DNA of 64,000 bases from Saprospiraceae bacterium (GCA_020436935.1 JAGQWX010000013.1:1-64000), one strand, 5' to 3'. Positions 37,390 through 47,669 are shown, numbered from the stretch's first letter. Notes: generated by a model not told the origin, from the sequence alone. Made by a program: numbers and translations.

Positions 37390-38080
37390 ACCCATCTCCT
37401 CTTTACCACTCGGCCTCTCAAGGGGTGTTTCTCCATTTCTCTTTAACAATCCATGCCCTCTTACCCCCGACCCCTAAAGGGGTGTTTCCTCTTGCCTTTC
37501 AACTACCTTTGTCCTCTTATCCCCGGCCCCTAAAGAGGTGTTTTTCATTTTCCTTCTACAATCTTTGCCCTCTTACCCCCGGCCCCTAAAGGGGTGTATT
37601 TTCATTTATATTAAACAATCTATGCAACCCATGCAATCCATGCAATCTTTGCCCTTTTACTCCCGGCCCAAAAAGGGGTGTTTCCCCTTGCCTTTCAACT
37701 ACCTTTGCCCTCTTACCCCCGGCCCCTAAAGGGGTGTTTTTCATTTTCCTTCTACAATCTTTGCCCTCTTACCCCCGGCCCCTAAAGGGGTGTTTCTGCA
37801 TTTCTATTAACCAATCTTTCCAACCCATGCGATCTTTGCTTTCTTTGCCCTCTTATCCCGGCCCATAAAGGGGTGTTTTTTCATTTCTCTTCAACAATCT
37901 ATGCCCTCTTTACCCCCGGCCCCTAAAGGGGTGTTCTTCCATTCCTCTTCTATATTCTATGCCACCCATGCAATCTATGCAATCTTTGCCTCCTTTACCC
38001 CCTGTCCCTAAAGAGGTGTTTCTGCATTTCTATTAAACAATCTATGCAACCCATGCGATCCATGCAATCTTTGCATAACA
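37390..38080. repeat. Ten-unit tandem repeat with CCCCTAAAGGGG hairpins
   Basis: Ten imperfect units of about 56 bases, some stretched to about 85, each with TTGCCCTCTTACCCCCGGCC then CCTAAAGGGGTGTTT and a C/T-rich spacer. Units 2-3-4 (from about 37453) and 5-6-7 (from about 37651) are a duplicated triplet; units 3 and 6 are nearly identical. Longer units carry extra CAACCCATGCAATCCATGCA micro-repeats. The CCCCTAAAGGGG core is self-complementary. The array lies between the aldolase stop and the GH67 start, so it is inside the transcribed region if the genes form one operon. It is not CRISPR: the spacers repeat. Confidence 0.9.
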
Positions 38081-38749
38081 TCACCTGTATTTGGCAACTG
38101 CCTCTATGCATGATGCTGTGAGAGATGTGATTTTTTGGGCATCAAAACTGCCATCTTCTTTTTTCACCATGAGATTTGAGCCCATACCCACACAGAATGC
38201 TCCGGCGCCAATCCAGGATTTGATGTTCTCTTCCTGTGGACTCACACCTCCTGTGGGCATAATAGATACATAAGGCATTGGACCTTTAACGGCTTTGATG
38301 AATTCGGGTCCTCCAACTTGCAAGGCAGGGAATATTTTCACCACTTCAACGCCCAGTTCGTGGGCCTTTGCTATTTCTGTTAAAGAACCGCAGCCTGGTG
38401 AAACCGCCACTTTGCGCATATTACAGACTTTGATGACGTCGTCCACAAATATAGGACATACTATAAAATCCGCTCCCAACTGGATGTATAAAGCCGCTGT
38501 TGGGGCATCAACTATTGAACCAACGCCCATTTTCATCTCTGGGATTTCTTTCCTTACCCAATCAATCAATTGGCCAAATACTTCGTGTGCTTTATCTCCT
38601 CTGTTGGTAAACTCAAAGCAACGGGCACCCCCATCGTAACATGCCTTGAGTACTTCTTTGCAGGTTTCTAATTTTCCGTGATAAAATACAGGGACAATAC
38701 CAGTATCGTGCATTGCCTGATAAACTTGAATTCTGCTAAACTTTGCCAT
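38081..38749 (-). CDS. KDPG / 4-hydroxy-2-oxoglutarate aldolase
   Basis: A 222-residue class I aldolase that splits 2-keto-3-deoxy-6-phosphogluconate to pyruvate and glyceraldehyde-3-phosphate. E46 in FEFTNRG and the Schiff-base K138 in VVKIFPA are visible, with the phosphate site IMPTGGVSP. It is the last step of the glucuronate route encoded here. The KDG kinase that must make its substrate is not in the window. It is first in the minus-strand cluster, about 570 bases from the divergent LacI gene, and is cut off from GH67 by the tandem repeat. Confidence 0.93.
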   Translation of the reverse strand: MAKFSRIQVYQAMHDTGIVPVFYHGKLETCKEVLKACYDGGARCFEFTNRGDKAHEVFGQLIDWVRKEIPEMKMGVGSIVDAPTAALYIQLGADFIVCPIFVDDVIKVCNMRKVAVSPGCGSLTEIAKAHELGVEVVKIFPALQVGGPEFIKAVKGPMPYVSIMPTGGVSPQEENIKSWIGAGAFCVGMGSNLMVKKEDGSFDAQKITSLTASCIEAVAKYR

Positions 38750-39317
38750 TGTTATAATTAAAAATGTTGATTATTCTATTGCTCAATACGTTAACCACTT
38801 CCGACATGCTATCTATCCTACAACTCAACGGAATATGCACCATTTCATATTACAATTCAGGCAACAATCTTTCCTTGAACCCGGAATGTACACACCTGAA
38901 TATCGAATCCGCGGCAGCTTTTTATTATTAACAAGAAAAATAATTTTTCAAATAAAATTTAAAATTATGGCCAGCTTTCACAGAAACGACCAACGATTTA
39001 AATTTTAAAACGAAAATAAGTCAATTCCTGAATTTACGAAATCGATTGCGTGAAATTGTATATATAATTTGGTTTCATATCTTTACCATCTTATAAAAAT
39101 CGTATTCCGGTACAAACCATTTGGAAAAGGTATCGACCATGATTATGTATACAGCAAATTTGATCAGGAGATAAACACGGGATTGAGTACATTGGCGATT
39201 TAGGTTGTCGCAGACCGAAACTGGAAGGAGTTGGAAGATCAAAATTTGTATAATGAAAATGGTAGATTCTATTTCAACTGTTATAACTACCTATCAAACA
39301 TTCACACCACATCAATT
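38750..39317. promoter_or_regulatory. Divergent control region of the glucuronate locus
   Basis: No gene. It lies between the aldolase gene (-) and the LacI gene (+), so it holds both promoters and probably LacI operators. GAAATCGATTGC near 39040 has the central CG pair and A/T flanks expected of LacI-type sites, but it is only half convincing. Confidence 0.4.
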
Positions 39318-40355
39318 ATGTCATCTGACCAAAAGAAAAAAGACATCACCATTTATGACTTGGCAGAAGAACTCAAGATTTCCCCATCCACTGTTTCACG
39401 AGCGCTGAATGATCATTTTAGCATTGGCATTGATACGAAGGAAGCAGTCAGAAAACTTGCCAACGAAAAAGGTTACAGGCCCAATGGGATTGCGTCTTCT
39501 CTAAGAACGAATAAGTCAAAAATCATCGGCATTATAGTGTCATGGATCAACCGCCCTTTCCTTTCTACCCTGATTGCGGGAGTTGAAGATGCAGCCAAAG
39601 ATGCCGGCTATCAGGTCATCATTGCACAGTCGCACGATGATGTTACTGTAGAAAAGCAAAACCTGAAGGCCTTGCATGCACTTAGGGTCTCTGCTTTGAT
39701 TGTATCTCTCGCGATGGAGACCAATGATTATTCGCATTTTGAGCAATTCAGAAAGAGCGGTATACCCATCGTATTTGTAGACAGGATTCCTAAACTAGAG
39801 AACATCTCACAAGTCATCATCGACAATTTCGGTGCGGGCTATGCTGCGACAAAACACCTGTTGGATCAGGGATGCAAAAGGATTGCCCACTTCGGGGGCT
39901 CGCGATTTCAGGCGCTTTATGAGGAGCGGATGTTGGGCTATATTACAGCAATCAAAGATGCCGGCATAGAACCTGATCCCCAAATCATTTTTCACGCCAA
40001 TTTCTTAAATGCTGAAGAAGGTGCCCGCATGGCAGAAGCTGTTTTGGCCATGGAAAAAATTCCCGACGGTATTTTTTGTGCGAACGATACTGCAGCTTCC
40101 AGCGCTTTGAAAACTCTGGTGCAGCGAGGCGTCAAAATTCCTGAAGAAATTGCACTGATCGGCTTCAACAATGACCCCATTTGTGAATTTATCGAGCCCA
40201 ACCTTTCCTCGATCAACCACCCTGCCAAAGAAATGGGGCAGACCGCGGTCATGAAAGTATTGGAACTCCTCAATGTAGATGCCAATCTGGGGGAGGTAAA
40301 GCCCCTGGAGACGTATGTGGTGGAAAGGGCGTCGTCGATGAGGAAAAAACTCTGA
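39318..40355 (+). CDS. LacI-family transcriptional regulator
   Basis: Start taken at MSSDQKKKDITIYDLAEEL (39318), which puts the HTH where it should be; the open frame begins 29 codons earlier without merit. The HTH DITIYDLAEELKISPSTVSRALN is followed by the hinge (YRPNGIASSLRT) and a periplasmic-binding-protein-like sensor domain (IIGIIVSWINRPFLSTLIAGVEDAAKDAGY, PIVFVDRI, GCKRIAHFGG, IFCANDTAA, LIGFNND). It very likely represses the divergent aldolase-GH67-SDR-uxuA genes until a uronate or KDG-type inducer binds. Confidence 0.9.
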   Translation: MSSDQKKKDITIYDLAEELKISPSTVSRALNDHFSIGIDTKEAVRKLANEKGYRPNGIASSLRTNKSKIIGIIVSWINRPFLSTLIAGVEDAAKDAGYQVIIAQSHDDVTVEKQNLKALHALRVSALIVSLAMETNDYSHFEQFRKSGIPIVFVDRIPKLENISQVIIDNFGAGYAATKHLLDQGCKRIAHFGGSRFQALYEERMLGYITAIKDAGIEPDPQIIFHANFLNAEEGARMAEAVLAMEKIPDGIFCANDTAASSALKTLVQRGVKIPEEIALIGFNNDPICEFIEPNLSSINHPAKEMGQTAVMKVLELLNVDANLGEVKPLETYVVERASSMRKKL

Positions 40356-40379
40356 ACTTGATAAACAGGCCATTTTTTG

Positions 40380-42761
40380 TCAATAGACGGCTCTGGACAC
40401 TTCTCTCCACTCACTCAGGTCTGACATCCAAATTAATGTGATCACATTGTTGGCGGCCAACTGGAAATTTGCGGTCAACCTGTAATTTGTTGTTCCTGCG
40501 AGGTTACCCGGCATGTATAAGCCTCTATTGGAATCTGCATTGCCTCTCAACACCAGGATGTGACCATCAGCTTCTCCATCGGTGAGGATAAGGTCGGGGC
40601 ACCCGGAACCGCTACATGAAGTACACGATCCGCTCGTGCAAGTCGCTTTAATATACGTCCTGTTTCCAACAGTGAATGTTTGAGTACTTCCCGAACTGGT
40701 CATATTGCTGGAGTATTCATTGTATTTAAGCGCTCCTTTTACACTCCCATCTGCTTCTAAATCTCCGGTTATGCTTAAGTTACCTGCTGGAGTAACTGAA
40801 AGTACATTGATATTTGTAGTTCCATTCCTGAAATAAAAATCGCCGGAAGCACTGCTGTTTTCTATGATAAAATTGGTGCCCGCATAGATTTTTGTATTAT
40901 CTGAGGATGAATTGCTTTCCAGCTTGATGTGGCGGTTGTTGGTGCCGTCTTTAGCTTTTAAATGCAATAACGCCTCTGGCGATTTACCTAAACCCACATT
41001 TCCTCCAACCTGCATATCTCCTCCATGATTTTGAAGAATTAGTTGATTAACAGTTCCGTCATTTCGTGCCATAATTTCATTATTATCCAATAAAATATTG
41101 TTTCCATCAAGATTTCCAACCATTAATATTCCAGAATTGTCTGCCAGACTTGCATCATTGTTCGCCTCCACATGAAGTTTTATTTTTGGAGTCTTTGTGC
41201 CAATACCTATTTTATAAGAAGTGTTGGAGGCGTATAATCTTGCGTCGCTTTCGCTTGTCCATTGCAGATTGCTTAAATTATTGACATCAGCGGGTACTTG
41301 TTGTTTATAATTTTGAAGTTTATCTGGATTGGGGTTGTATACCCAAAAATCATTTAAATGAAAATTAGAATTTAAAAAACCGCAACCCAAATAAGCTTTA
41401 TTGTATACCACGGTTTGAAAAGGCAAGGTTCTTGCCACACCAGGAAAATCTGAAAGTTGCGCCCATTGGTTGCCTGAGGCATCAGGATCAAACTTATAAA
41501 ATAAGGGTTTGATGTCTCCGTCCAAAGTCCCTATACCAACGTATGCTTCCTCATTAATCACAAAACTTACGACTGGGCCACCACCACCGCCTGGATAAGA
41601 TTGTTTGACCTGCCAGGTATTGTCAGATGGATTGTATTCATATAGGTCAGAAATATAGATGCCAGCAGTAGGTCCTCTTCCCATTCCAATATAACCTTTA
41701 TTTCCAATTGCAAAACCTACAGGCCAATTTCTGACAGAGCCGGGAACATTAGCCAGTTGAAGCCACGAGTCGGATGCAGGATTGTATTCCCAAAATTCAT
41801 TGGTATACCCCAAGGATCCATCGCCTCCACCTACATAGACCTTACTCCCAATTACGAAACCGGCTTGATATTCAATTGTACCTCCAGGAAAATTTGATTT
41901 CTGAATCCAGGAATCGTTTTCCGGATCGTATTCCCAAACCTCGCCAGTTGCTAGAGATGCTCCACCAATAATGTATCCCTTACCATCAACAACACAACTA
42001 AATGCACGAGACCTACCATTTGATGGGAAGTTGTTTTTTTGTGTCCATATTTTAGTGGTAACGTCATATTCCCAGAGATCTGTAAAATAGCCAGTCTGGG
42101 GTGACATGCCAGAAAACCCCATACCTGTAATGATCTTATTCCCAAATGTAAAAGTAATCATTCCGTACCTGTTGATAGAAACAGGGATCGAATCAAGTTT
42201 TTGCCAGGTATCTCCCGGTCGTAAAGAGTCTGAAACCATAATTTGCGAGCAGTTTTTCATCCAGCTCTCACCATTAAAAGTGTCTTCACAAAAGTCATCC
42301 GTATTGAATATTTTTAATCCCTGCACAGGACTTGCAATGGCGTCTCTTTGTATTGTCGTCATCCTTGGCATCAAAAAACCCTTGCTTGTGCTGCTGATTT
42401 CCAAAGCAGCGGATGTTGATATTTCGTCACTGCCAATGCCCACATCCTTTAAGGTGTAAATGTCAGCTTCCACATTTTTCATCCATTCATTTCCATCACC
42501 TCCAACTTTCAGCCAAACAGAGCCATCAAAGTAATAAAAACCTTTATTTCCATTATTTTGAAAAACTAGCAAACCCTGTGCAGGATTGGGTATTGATGTA
42601 CGATGTAATGAGTCCATTCTGGGAATCAATAAACCCAAGCTGTCGCTATAAAGCTCTAGCACTGAACTGTTATTTGGGTTATTAGTCCCTATACCTACCT
42701 GCTGGGCAGAAAGGCTCGCAAAAAATACCACAGATATAGCCAATAGTAAAATTCGACTCAT
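40380..42761 (-). CDS. Large secreted Kelch-repeat surface protein
   Basis: Start taken at MSRILLLAISVVFFASLSAQ (42761), a clear signal peptide; the 18 residues before it are not. The N-terminal VGIGTNNPNNSSVLEL...GLLIPRM repeats, seen twice, are typical of Bacteroidota surface proteins that resemble phage tail fibres. Residues about 170-470 form Kelch blades (GYIIGGASLATGEVWEYDP, KVYVGGGDG, EFWEYNPASDSW), probably a six-bladed propeller. A second IGIGT-type stretch and a Cys-rich loop (CTSGSCTSCSGSGCPD) follow. It probably binds a glycan or protein outside the cell. It is third in a minus-strand set, 20 bases after the LytTR gene. Confidence 0.75.
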   Translation of the reverse strand: MSRILLLAISVVFFASLSAQQVGIGTNNPNNSSVLELYSDSLGLLIPRMDSLHRTSIPNPAQGLLVFQNNGNKGFYYFDGSVWLKVGGDGNEWMKNVEADIYTLKDVGIGSDEISTSAALEISSTSKGFLMPRMTTIQRDAIASPVQGLKIFNTDDFCEDTFNGESWMKNCSQIMVSDSLRPGDTWQKLDSIPVSINRYGMITFTFGNKIITGMGFSGMSPQTGYFTDLWEYDVTTKIWTQKNNFPSNGRSRAFSCVVDGKGYIIGGASLATGEVWEYDPENDSWIQKSNFPGGTIEYQAGFVIGSKVYVGGGDGSLGYTNEFWEYNPASDSWLQLANVPGSVRNWPVGFAIGNKGYIGMGRGPTAGIYISDLYEYNPSDNTWQVKQSYPGGGGGPVVSFVINEEAYVGIGTLDGDIKPLFYKFDPDASGNQWAQLSDFPGVARTLPFQTVVYNKAYLGCGFLNSNFHLNDFWVYNPNPDKLQNYKQQVPADVNNLSNLQWTSESDARLYASNTSYKIGIGTKTPKIKLHVEANNDASLADNSGILMVGNLDGNNILLDNNEIMARNDGTVNQLILQNHGGDMQVGGNVGLGKSPEALLHLKAKDGTNNRHIKLESNSSSDNTKIYAGTNFIIENSSASGDFYFRNGTTNINVLSVTPAGNLSITGDLEADGSVKGALKYNEYSSNMTSSGSTQTFTVGNRTYIKATCTSGSCTSCSGSGCPDLILTDGEADGHILVLRGNADSNRGLYMPGNLAGTTNYRLTANFQLAANNVITLIWMSDLSEWREVSRAVY

Positions 42762-42781
42762 TTTTTCAGTTTGTATTTGTT

Positions 42782-43105
42782 CTAATTCAAAATAATTGCT
42801 TTCACTTTGCTCCATTTCGACCTGGAAATAAAGGCTTCTTTACCGTTGCTGAGGCACAACCTTTTTTGCTTTACATCAATGTCGCGTATGCATTTGAGGT
42901 TGATGTAAAATGATTGGTGTACCCGCAGAAAATCCGTACTATCAATTTTTTCGGACCAGTGTTTGAGGGTTTTGGAAGTGAATAACTTTTCTCCGTCTCT
43001 CAAGTGGATTTCTGAGTAATTGCTGGCTGATACCAACATGATGATGTCTTTGAATGGAATTAGTTTGGTCTTACCCCTTTCGTATACTGACAATATTTCC
43101 TTCAT
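42782..43105 (-). CDS. Stand-alone LytTR DNA-binding protein
   Basis: A 107-residue protein that is almost only a LytTR domain: IPFKDIIMLVSASNYSEIHLRDGEKLFTSKTLKHWSEKI, FLRVHQSFYINLKCIRDI, and LSNGKEAFISRSKWSKVK. No receiver domain is present, unlike most LytTR regulators. It lies between two very large surface-protein genes (30 bases after one, 20 before the other) and probably controls them or other surface genes. Input may come through expression level or a partner protein. Confidence 0.85.
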   Translation of the reverse strand: MKEILSVYERGKTKLIPFKDIIMLVSASNYSEIHLRDGEKLFTSKTLKHWSEKIDSTDFLRVHQSFYINLKCIRDIDVKQKRLCLSNGKEAFISRSKWSKVKAIILN

Positions 43106-43135
43106 TTCACCTTGTTTTAATCGGTATTCAATTTG

Positions 43136-46100
43136 TTATGGATGTCTGGCTTTGACTTGGCCATGAACCTCTATGTTACCCGGACCTATGCTTTCCAGGG
43201 CATGGGTTGAAATAAGGTCCGCTGCGTCTAACGTCAGTTTATTTGAAGTCAACTCCAGGAAGAAAGCAGCCTTGTTAACATTGTTCTGAAAATGAAAATT
43301 TACGCCTTTAAACCTTGCACGCACGTTGGGATTCTTCACCCGAATTGGAATCTGAATATTGGTTTGGTCAAATTCCAGGGTCACCCTTTCTACTTCATCA
43401 TTGATAAAATGCAATTCCTGGTAGGACCCTCCATTGCTCAATAAACCATCAATGAGCAAGCTATCAGTGAGCGATATGGTTTCCCCCGCTACATCACTGC
43501 CAAAATGAATGCTGTCGTTGACAAAACAATGGTGCATGATGTATGGCAAACTACCCGGTCCACTGCCCATATTTTCCACAACCATCAATGAGAGTCCGGC
43601 GTCCATTGTATCTACCTGACCATCACAATTATTGTCAATACCATCACAGATTTCAAGTACATTGGGGTGTACGTTGGGATTGTTGTCATCGCAGTCTCCA
43701 ATACCGGTTAGTTCTTGTATGGCAAAGTAATTGGTTACTCTTTCACAACCATGTTCGTCATCTTTCCCGTATCCGTCACCGTCTGCATCAGAATACCAAA
43801 CTTGCCCGGGAAATTCCAACGCATCATTAGGGTCGCAGTCGTTGTAAGACCTGACAAAGCCATTGGGCTGAACAACGCAAGCCGTAAACTTTCCAACGCC
43901 ATTGAAATCTCCAAAGCCATCGCCATCTGTATCCGGATACCAGACAGGACAATACTGCAAGCTTACGTTCGTCGCATTGTAAACAATAACCCAATTGAAG
44001 CTGTCACTGGGCATTCCTGATTTATTGATGGTGGCGAAGGTGTTTATGTATGAAGCTGGCAAAGTTATTAGTTTGTAAATCTGACCTGAGTCCGGCCTGT
44101 ACCCGCCAATGATGGAAAGGTCTAGCGTGCCTCCCAAAGCAGCTGGAGTACCCGTAACTGCCAGGCTATCTTTTTTGAAAACCATGCCCTGGTCATAGCC
44201 CAATTCCATTTGCAATACGCTATTTGCATTGGAAAATTTATTCATACTTAGCGTTCCTGGCGACAAACCCGGTGATACCGTACCAGCGTTGGTAAACTGA
44301 TTGAAACTTATGGCGCCATTTCCGGCAATGGTGCCAAAGTTGGTAAAAACCACTGCCATATTCATGCTGGAGGTGAGTGCAGAACTTTCCGTTTTCATCT
44401 TCCTCAAGATGCCATAATTCTGAAATGAGCCTCCATTGCTGTCCCCATTGAGAAAATCATTAGAGCTCCCAATGACATCTACTGTTTTTCCGGCATCGGT
44501 AATCAAACTTGCGTTGTTGAAAAACGAAAGCGTTGGAACTGTAATTTTGGTATGACCATGTGGGTGCAAGGTTTTCTTTACCAGGTATTTGATTCCTCCG
44601 AAAATGAAGGTGCTGTCGGCTACATGAATGGTGCCGGATTCGGTAGTCCCCCCGAGATTTCCAAATTGCCAGAAAAGTTTGCCGCCCACATTGAGGTCTC
44701 CTAAATTGGACAAAATACCCAGGTTCATGCTGAAATTTCCAAGCGTACTCAGATCAAAAGTATCTTTGATTTCTCCACTGTTATCTACATTATTGAATGT
44801 ATTGGGGATTTTGCTTTGCAATGATGTACCATAAGTACTTTTGAAATCGGGATTGCCAGAAAATGAAACGCTATTTTCCAGTTTAAGAATGGCATTGGAT
44901 TGTAGTTCTATGGATGCTTCAACGTGCAGGCTGGATCCACTCTTGAAAGTGTGCGTCTTGAAGGCACTGTTGGATCCCTGGCTGAAATACAATTTGGCTC
45001 CATTTAGAGAGGAAAGGCTGGAACCACTGTAATGATTGTGGGTTCCACTCAAATACAAAACCCCAGATGAGTTTGATATTTGCCCATGGTTTTCAAGCAA
45101 AGCATTGATTGCGATTGTACTTGGTGAGAGATTATTGATGACACCCCTATTGACTTCGGTTGGCATGGTTGAAGGGGTAAGTGATGACCAGATGTTTCTA
45201 TCTGCTGCCGGGGTATTCTCAATTGTAAAGGTCGCATTTGTGTCAATGATAATGCTACCACCATACTCCACATTAATGTTGCCATAAGGCCAGGATACAT
45301 TTCCTTTAAGCAACAGCGCTTTTTTCTGAAGATATTTGCCAAATGCCGAAGGGATTACCATATCGCCGTTGACTTTTATCGTGTCGCTATTCGTTCCATT
45401 GCCCAGAGATCCACCATTCCAGACAAACCAATTGTTATGGGTGGATTTTCCTGAGTTAGCGAGGCTGCCGGTTGTCACCGATGTAATTCCGTGGACTGTA
45501 ATATTTCTATTGCCAATTAAGTTCCCTCCATTGATGGTGAGGTTACCGTTGATCTCCAGGTCTTGATTACCGCCAAATTGCCCAGCGTTGAGAGTTACGT
45601 CGTTTACCGAGCAGGCGGCATTGATATTGAGTACTGCGTTATTGCCAGACATTACAATGTCTTTGATGTCAAGGCAGGTTTCTACATTTATAGTTCCGCC
45701 GTTTTCATTCCTGATATTGAGACCCGTCGAGCTCGCTCCCGATCCAATGGTAGCATTGCCGGTTTCGGCTACTAAAAACCCTCCGGTAGTGACTTGCTCA
45801 AAACAAGAATTGTATGTGGCTGCACCCTTCCTCACCCTGATTTTGCCTTTTGCTAATTTAAAACACCCCCCTTGATTGGGAGGAGGTTGGGGCGAGTTGT
45901 CACATCCTGCATTTCCACCGTTGCCAGGCTCAATTTCTCCGTCACCGTCTGCAGGATCTGAACCTCCCCCACCTGAATTTCCTCCCCCATGAATTTCATC
46001 ATCCCCGTGAATGATGGGATCTTTTTTTTTCGCCACTGCGTTTGGTCCATCATTCCAAAAATAACTGCCGTGAGTCGGCGTAACGAGTTTGCCTATTGAA

Positions 46101-47596
46101 GCACTAACAAAATTGGTCAATCCCTTATTGTCAATAACAGGTCCTCTTCCATTTCTAAATCGCATTTCTGTTGAATTCATTCTTACGTTCAGCGTTGCAT
46201 TTTCTTGCACGATAATCTTTCCATTAACAGCAAAGCTGAGATCCGGGCATTGCCACTTGCTGTTCCATTTGACATCTATCGTCCTGTCCAATGTATTACC
46301 CGTTGTTCCTTTCAAAATAAACATGGAATCAACGACAGCCTGGCCGGTTCCTACTAGAAAACTGTTGTCTAGTGCCAATCTTGTGACTTCCAAACCAACA
46401 CTGCTTTTGGTAGTACTCTTGAGGCTATGCAGTGTTCTTGAATTGATTTTTCCGTTTCCTTTCAGCACACTGCCATCATTAAGGATAATTTTTCTGACTA
46501 CTACATTAGGGTCTACACCTGCGACTGCAACTTCCAGGACAGAATTGTTGATTTTGAGGGTACCAAAGCCATACACTCTTGCAGTTGGGCTCAAAAGGAC
46601 AGACGAATTGAAAACCAACTTTTGCCCATCATCGATGAAAATACCGAAATTGATGGTTTCCATAGGCCCTCCTTCTCCAGCCGTTTCGTTAGTATTACAC
46701 GTGGTACCCAATTGTGCTGCATTGTAACCGCCAGGATTAAAAGCTTCCAGACCAGAAGTCCAACCATTACCGTCGGCATCATCATCCGTATCATCTTCAT
46801 TTGGTTCAACTTCAGGACAGCTTCCGCATTCTCCGCCACAGTCTATTCCTGTCTCATCTTCATCTTTTCTTCCGTTATAGCAATGGCCCATATTATTTCT
46901 TGAGCCTCCACCATTTTCCAAATTTACCCTGCATACCGTAAAAGAATCCACTCCTCCGAATCCCAGCCCGACGCCCAAATTTTGTAAAAGACCACCTCCA
47001 AAGCTGAATAATAACGATTTGCCGCTTCCATAAAAGCCTTTAGGATTATTGGTTTTATAATTTAAAGCACTTTGATTGTTGATTTTGAAAGTATCATTTT
47101 CAATTAAAAGGGTACCTCCTTTATCAATCGTTGCGACATTGTTCCCTCCAAGCAATGGATCAACTGTAAAATCAAGTAATCCACCGCTCCACATTCCTCC
47201 ACCCTGAAGTACAATCTTATTCCCAATCTTCTTAGTCCCAGAATTCAAGAAGTTGGCATAACCGCCAACGATGATGGTATCACTTCCGAATAGTGTACCT
47301 GCATAAAATACAAAATCACCCGTGACCAACAAACGTTCCCCGGCATTGATTTGACCGCTTTGCATGATGAGACGGGAGATGGTAGCCCGTGTATCCATGA
47401 CTACCGTCCCCGAATTTATAACAACAGTATCCAATGCAGTTGGAACGAAACCACCCATCCAAGTAGCAGTACTGGTCCAGTTGCCGCCAGCCACTGTGCT
47501 TGTAATTGTTGAGGCATGAAGCCAAAAGACAATTAGAGAAAAAAATAGGGTGGTTAAACATCTAAAAAATGGGATAGTATAATATTTATTTCGCAT
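43136..47596 (-). CDS. Giant secreted adhesin-like protein with MopE-type metal-binding motifs
   Basis: A 1486-residue exported protein. After the signal peptide comes GGNWTSTATWMGGFVPTALDTVVI, the start of many beta-helix adhesins; the next 1200 residues are low-complexity beta repeats rich in Asn, Gly and Ser. Asp-rich insertions occur at about 255 (DEDETGIDCGGECGSCPE) and 535. At about 1225-1330 are MopE-like putative metal-binding repeats: DTDGDGFGD, DADGDGYGKDD, GDCDDNNPNVHPN, CDGIDNNCDGQVD. A calcium-binding surface fibre is likely. It ends at GQVKARHP without the C-terminal sorting domain usual for type IX secretion, so it may be clipped or anchored by another route. Confidence 0.75.
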   Translation of the reverse strand: MRNKYYTIPFFRCLTTLFFSLIVFWLHASTITSTVAGGNWTSTATWMGGFVPTALDTVVINSGTVVMDTRATISRLIMQSGQINAGERLLVTGDFVFYAGTLFGSDTIIVGGYANFLNSGTKKIGNKIVLQGGGMWSGGLLDFTVDPLLGGNNVATIDKGGTLLIENDTFKINNQSALNYKTNNPKGFYGSGKSLLFSFGGGLLQNLGVGLGFGGVDSFTVCRVNLENGGGSRNNMGHCYNGRKDEDETGIDCGGECGSCPEVEPNEDDTDDDADGNGWTSGLEAFNPGGYNAAQLGTTCNTNETAGEGGPMETINFGIFIDDGQKLVFNSSVLLSPTARVYGFGTLKINNSVLEVAVAGVDPNVVVRKIILNDGSVLKGNGKINSRTLHSLKSTTKSSVGLEVTRLALDNSFLVGTGQAVVDSMFILKGTTGNTLDRTIDVKWNSKWQCPDLSFAVNGKIIVQENATLNVRMNSTEMRFRNGRGPVIDNKGLTNFVSASIGKLVTPTHGSYFWNDGPNAVAKKKDPIIHGDDEIHGGGNSGGGGSDPADGDGEIEPGNGGNAGCDNSPQPPPNQGGCFKLAKGKIRVRKGAATYNSCFEQVTTGGFLVAETGNATIGSGASSTGLNIRNENGGTINVETCLDIKDIVMSGNNAVLNINAACSVNDVTLNAGQFGGNQDLEINGNLTINGGNLIGNRNITVHGITSVTTGSLANSGKSTHNNWFVWNGGSLGNGTNSDTIKVNGDMVIPSAFGKYLQKKALLLKGNVSWPYGNINVEYGGSIIIDTNATFTIENTPAADRNIWSSLTPSTMPTEVNRGVINNLSPSTIAINALLENHGQISNSSGVLYLSGTHNHYSGSSLSSLNGAKLYFSQGSNSAFKTHTFKSGSSLHVEASIELQSNAILKLENSVSFSGNPDFKSTYGTSLQSKIPNTFNNVDNSGEIKDTFDLSTLGNFSMNLGILSNLGDLNVGGKLFWQFGNLGGTTESGTIHVADSTFIFGGIKYLVKKTLHPHGHTKITVPTLSFFNNASLITDAGKTVDVIGSSNDFLNGDSNGGSFQNYGILRKMKTESSALTSSMNMAVVFTNFGTIAGNGAISFNQFTNAGTVSPGLSPGTLSMNKFSNANSVLQMELGYDQGMVFKKDSLAVTGTPAALGGTLDLSIIGGYRPDSGQIYKLITLPASYINTFATINKSGMPSDSFNWVIVYNATNVSLQYCPVWYPDTDGDGFGDFNGVGKFTACVVQPNGFVRSYNDCDPNDALEFPGQVWYSDADGDGYGKDDEHGCERVTNYFAIQELTGIGDCDDNNPNVHPNVLEICDGIDNNCDGQVDTMDAGLSLMVVENMGSGPGSLPYIMHHCFVNDSIHFGSDVAGETISLTDSLLIDGLLSNGGSYQELHFINDEVERVTLEFDQTNIQIPIRVKNPNVRARFKGVNFHFQNNVNKAAFFLELTSNKLTLDAADLISTHALESIGPGNIEVHGQVKARHP

Positions 47597-47669
47597 GGCA
47601 AAATTGAACTATTTGGTTTTTAATATGGATTAGCCTGACACATTCTTATGACACATCAATGGGATATTA

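Noticed and set aside
37390-38080. Regular repeats considered as a CRISPR array
   Set aside because: The parts between the conserved cores are themselves repeated (units 3 and 6, 2 and 5), unit length varies, and no cas gene is present.
30811-39003. The 15-mer ACCAACGATTTAAAT shared by 30811-30825 and 38989-39003
   Set aside because: In 64 kb about one or two identical 15-mers are expected by chance, and the flanks do not match.
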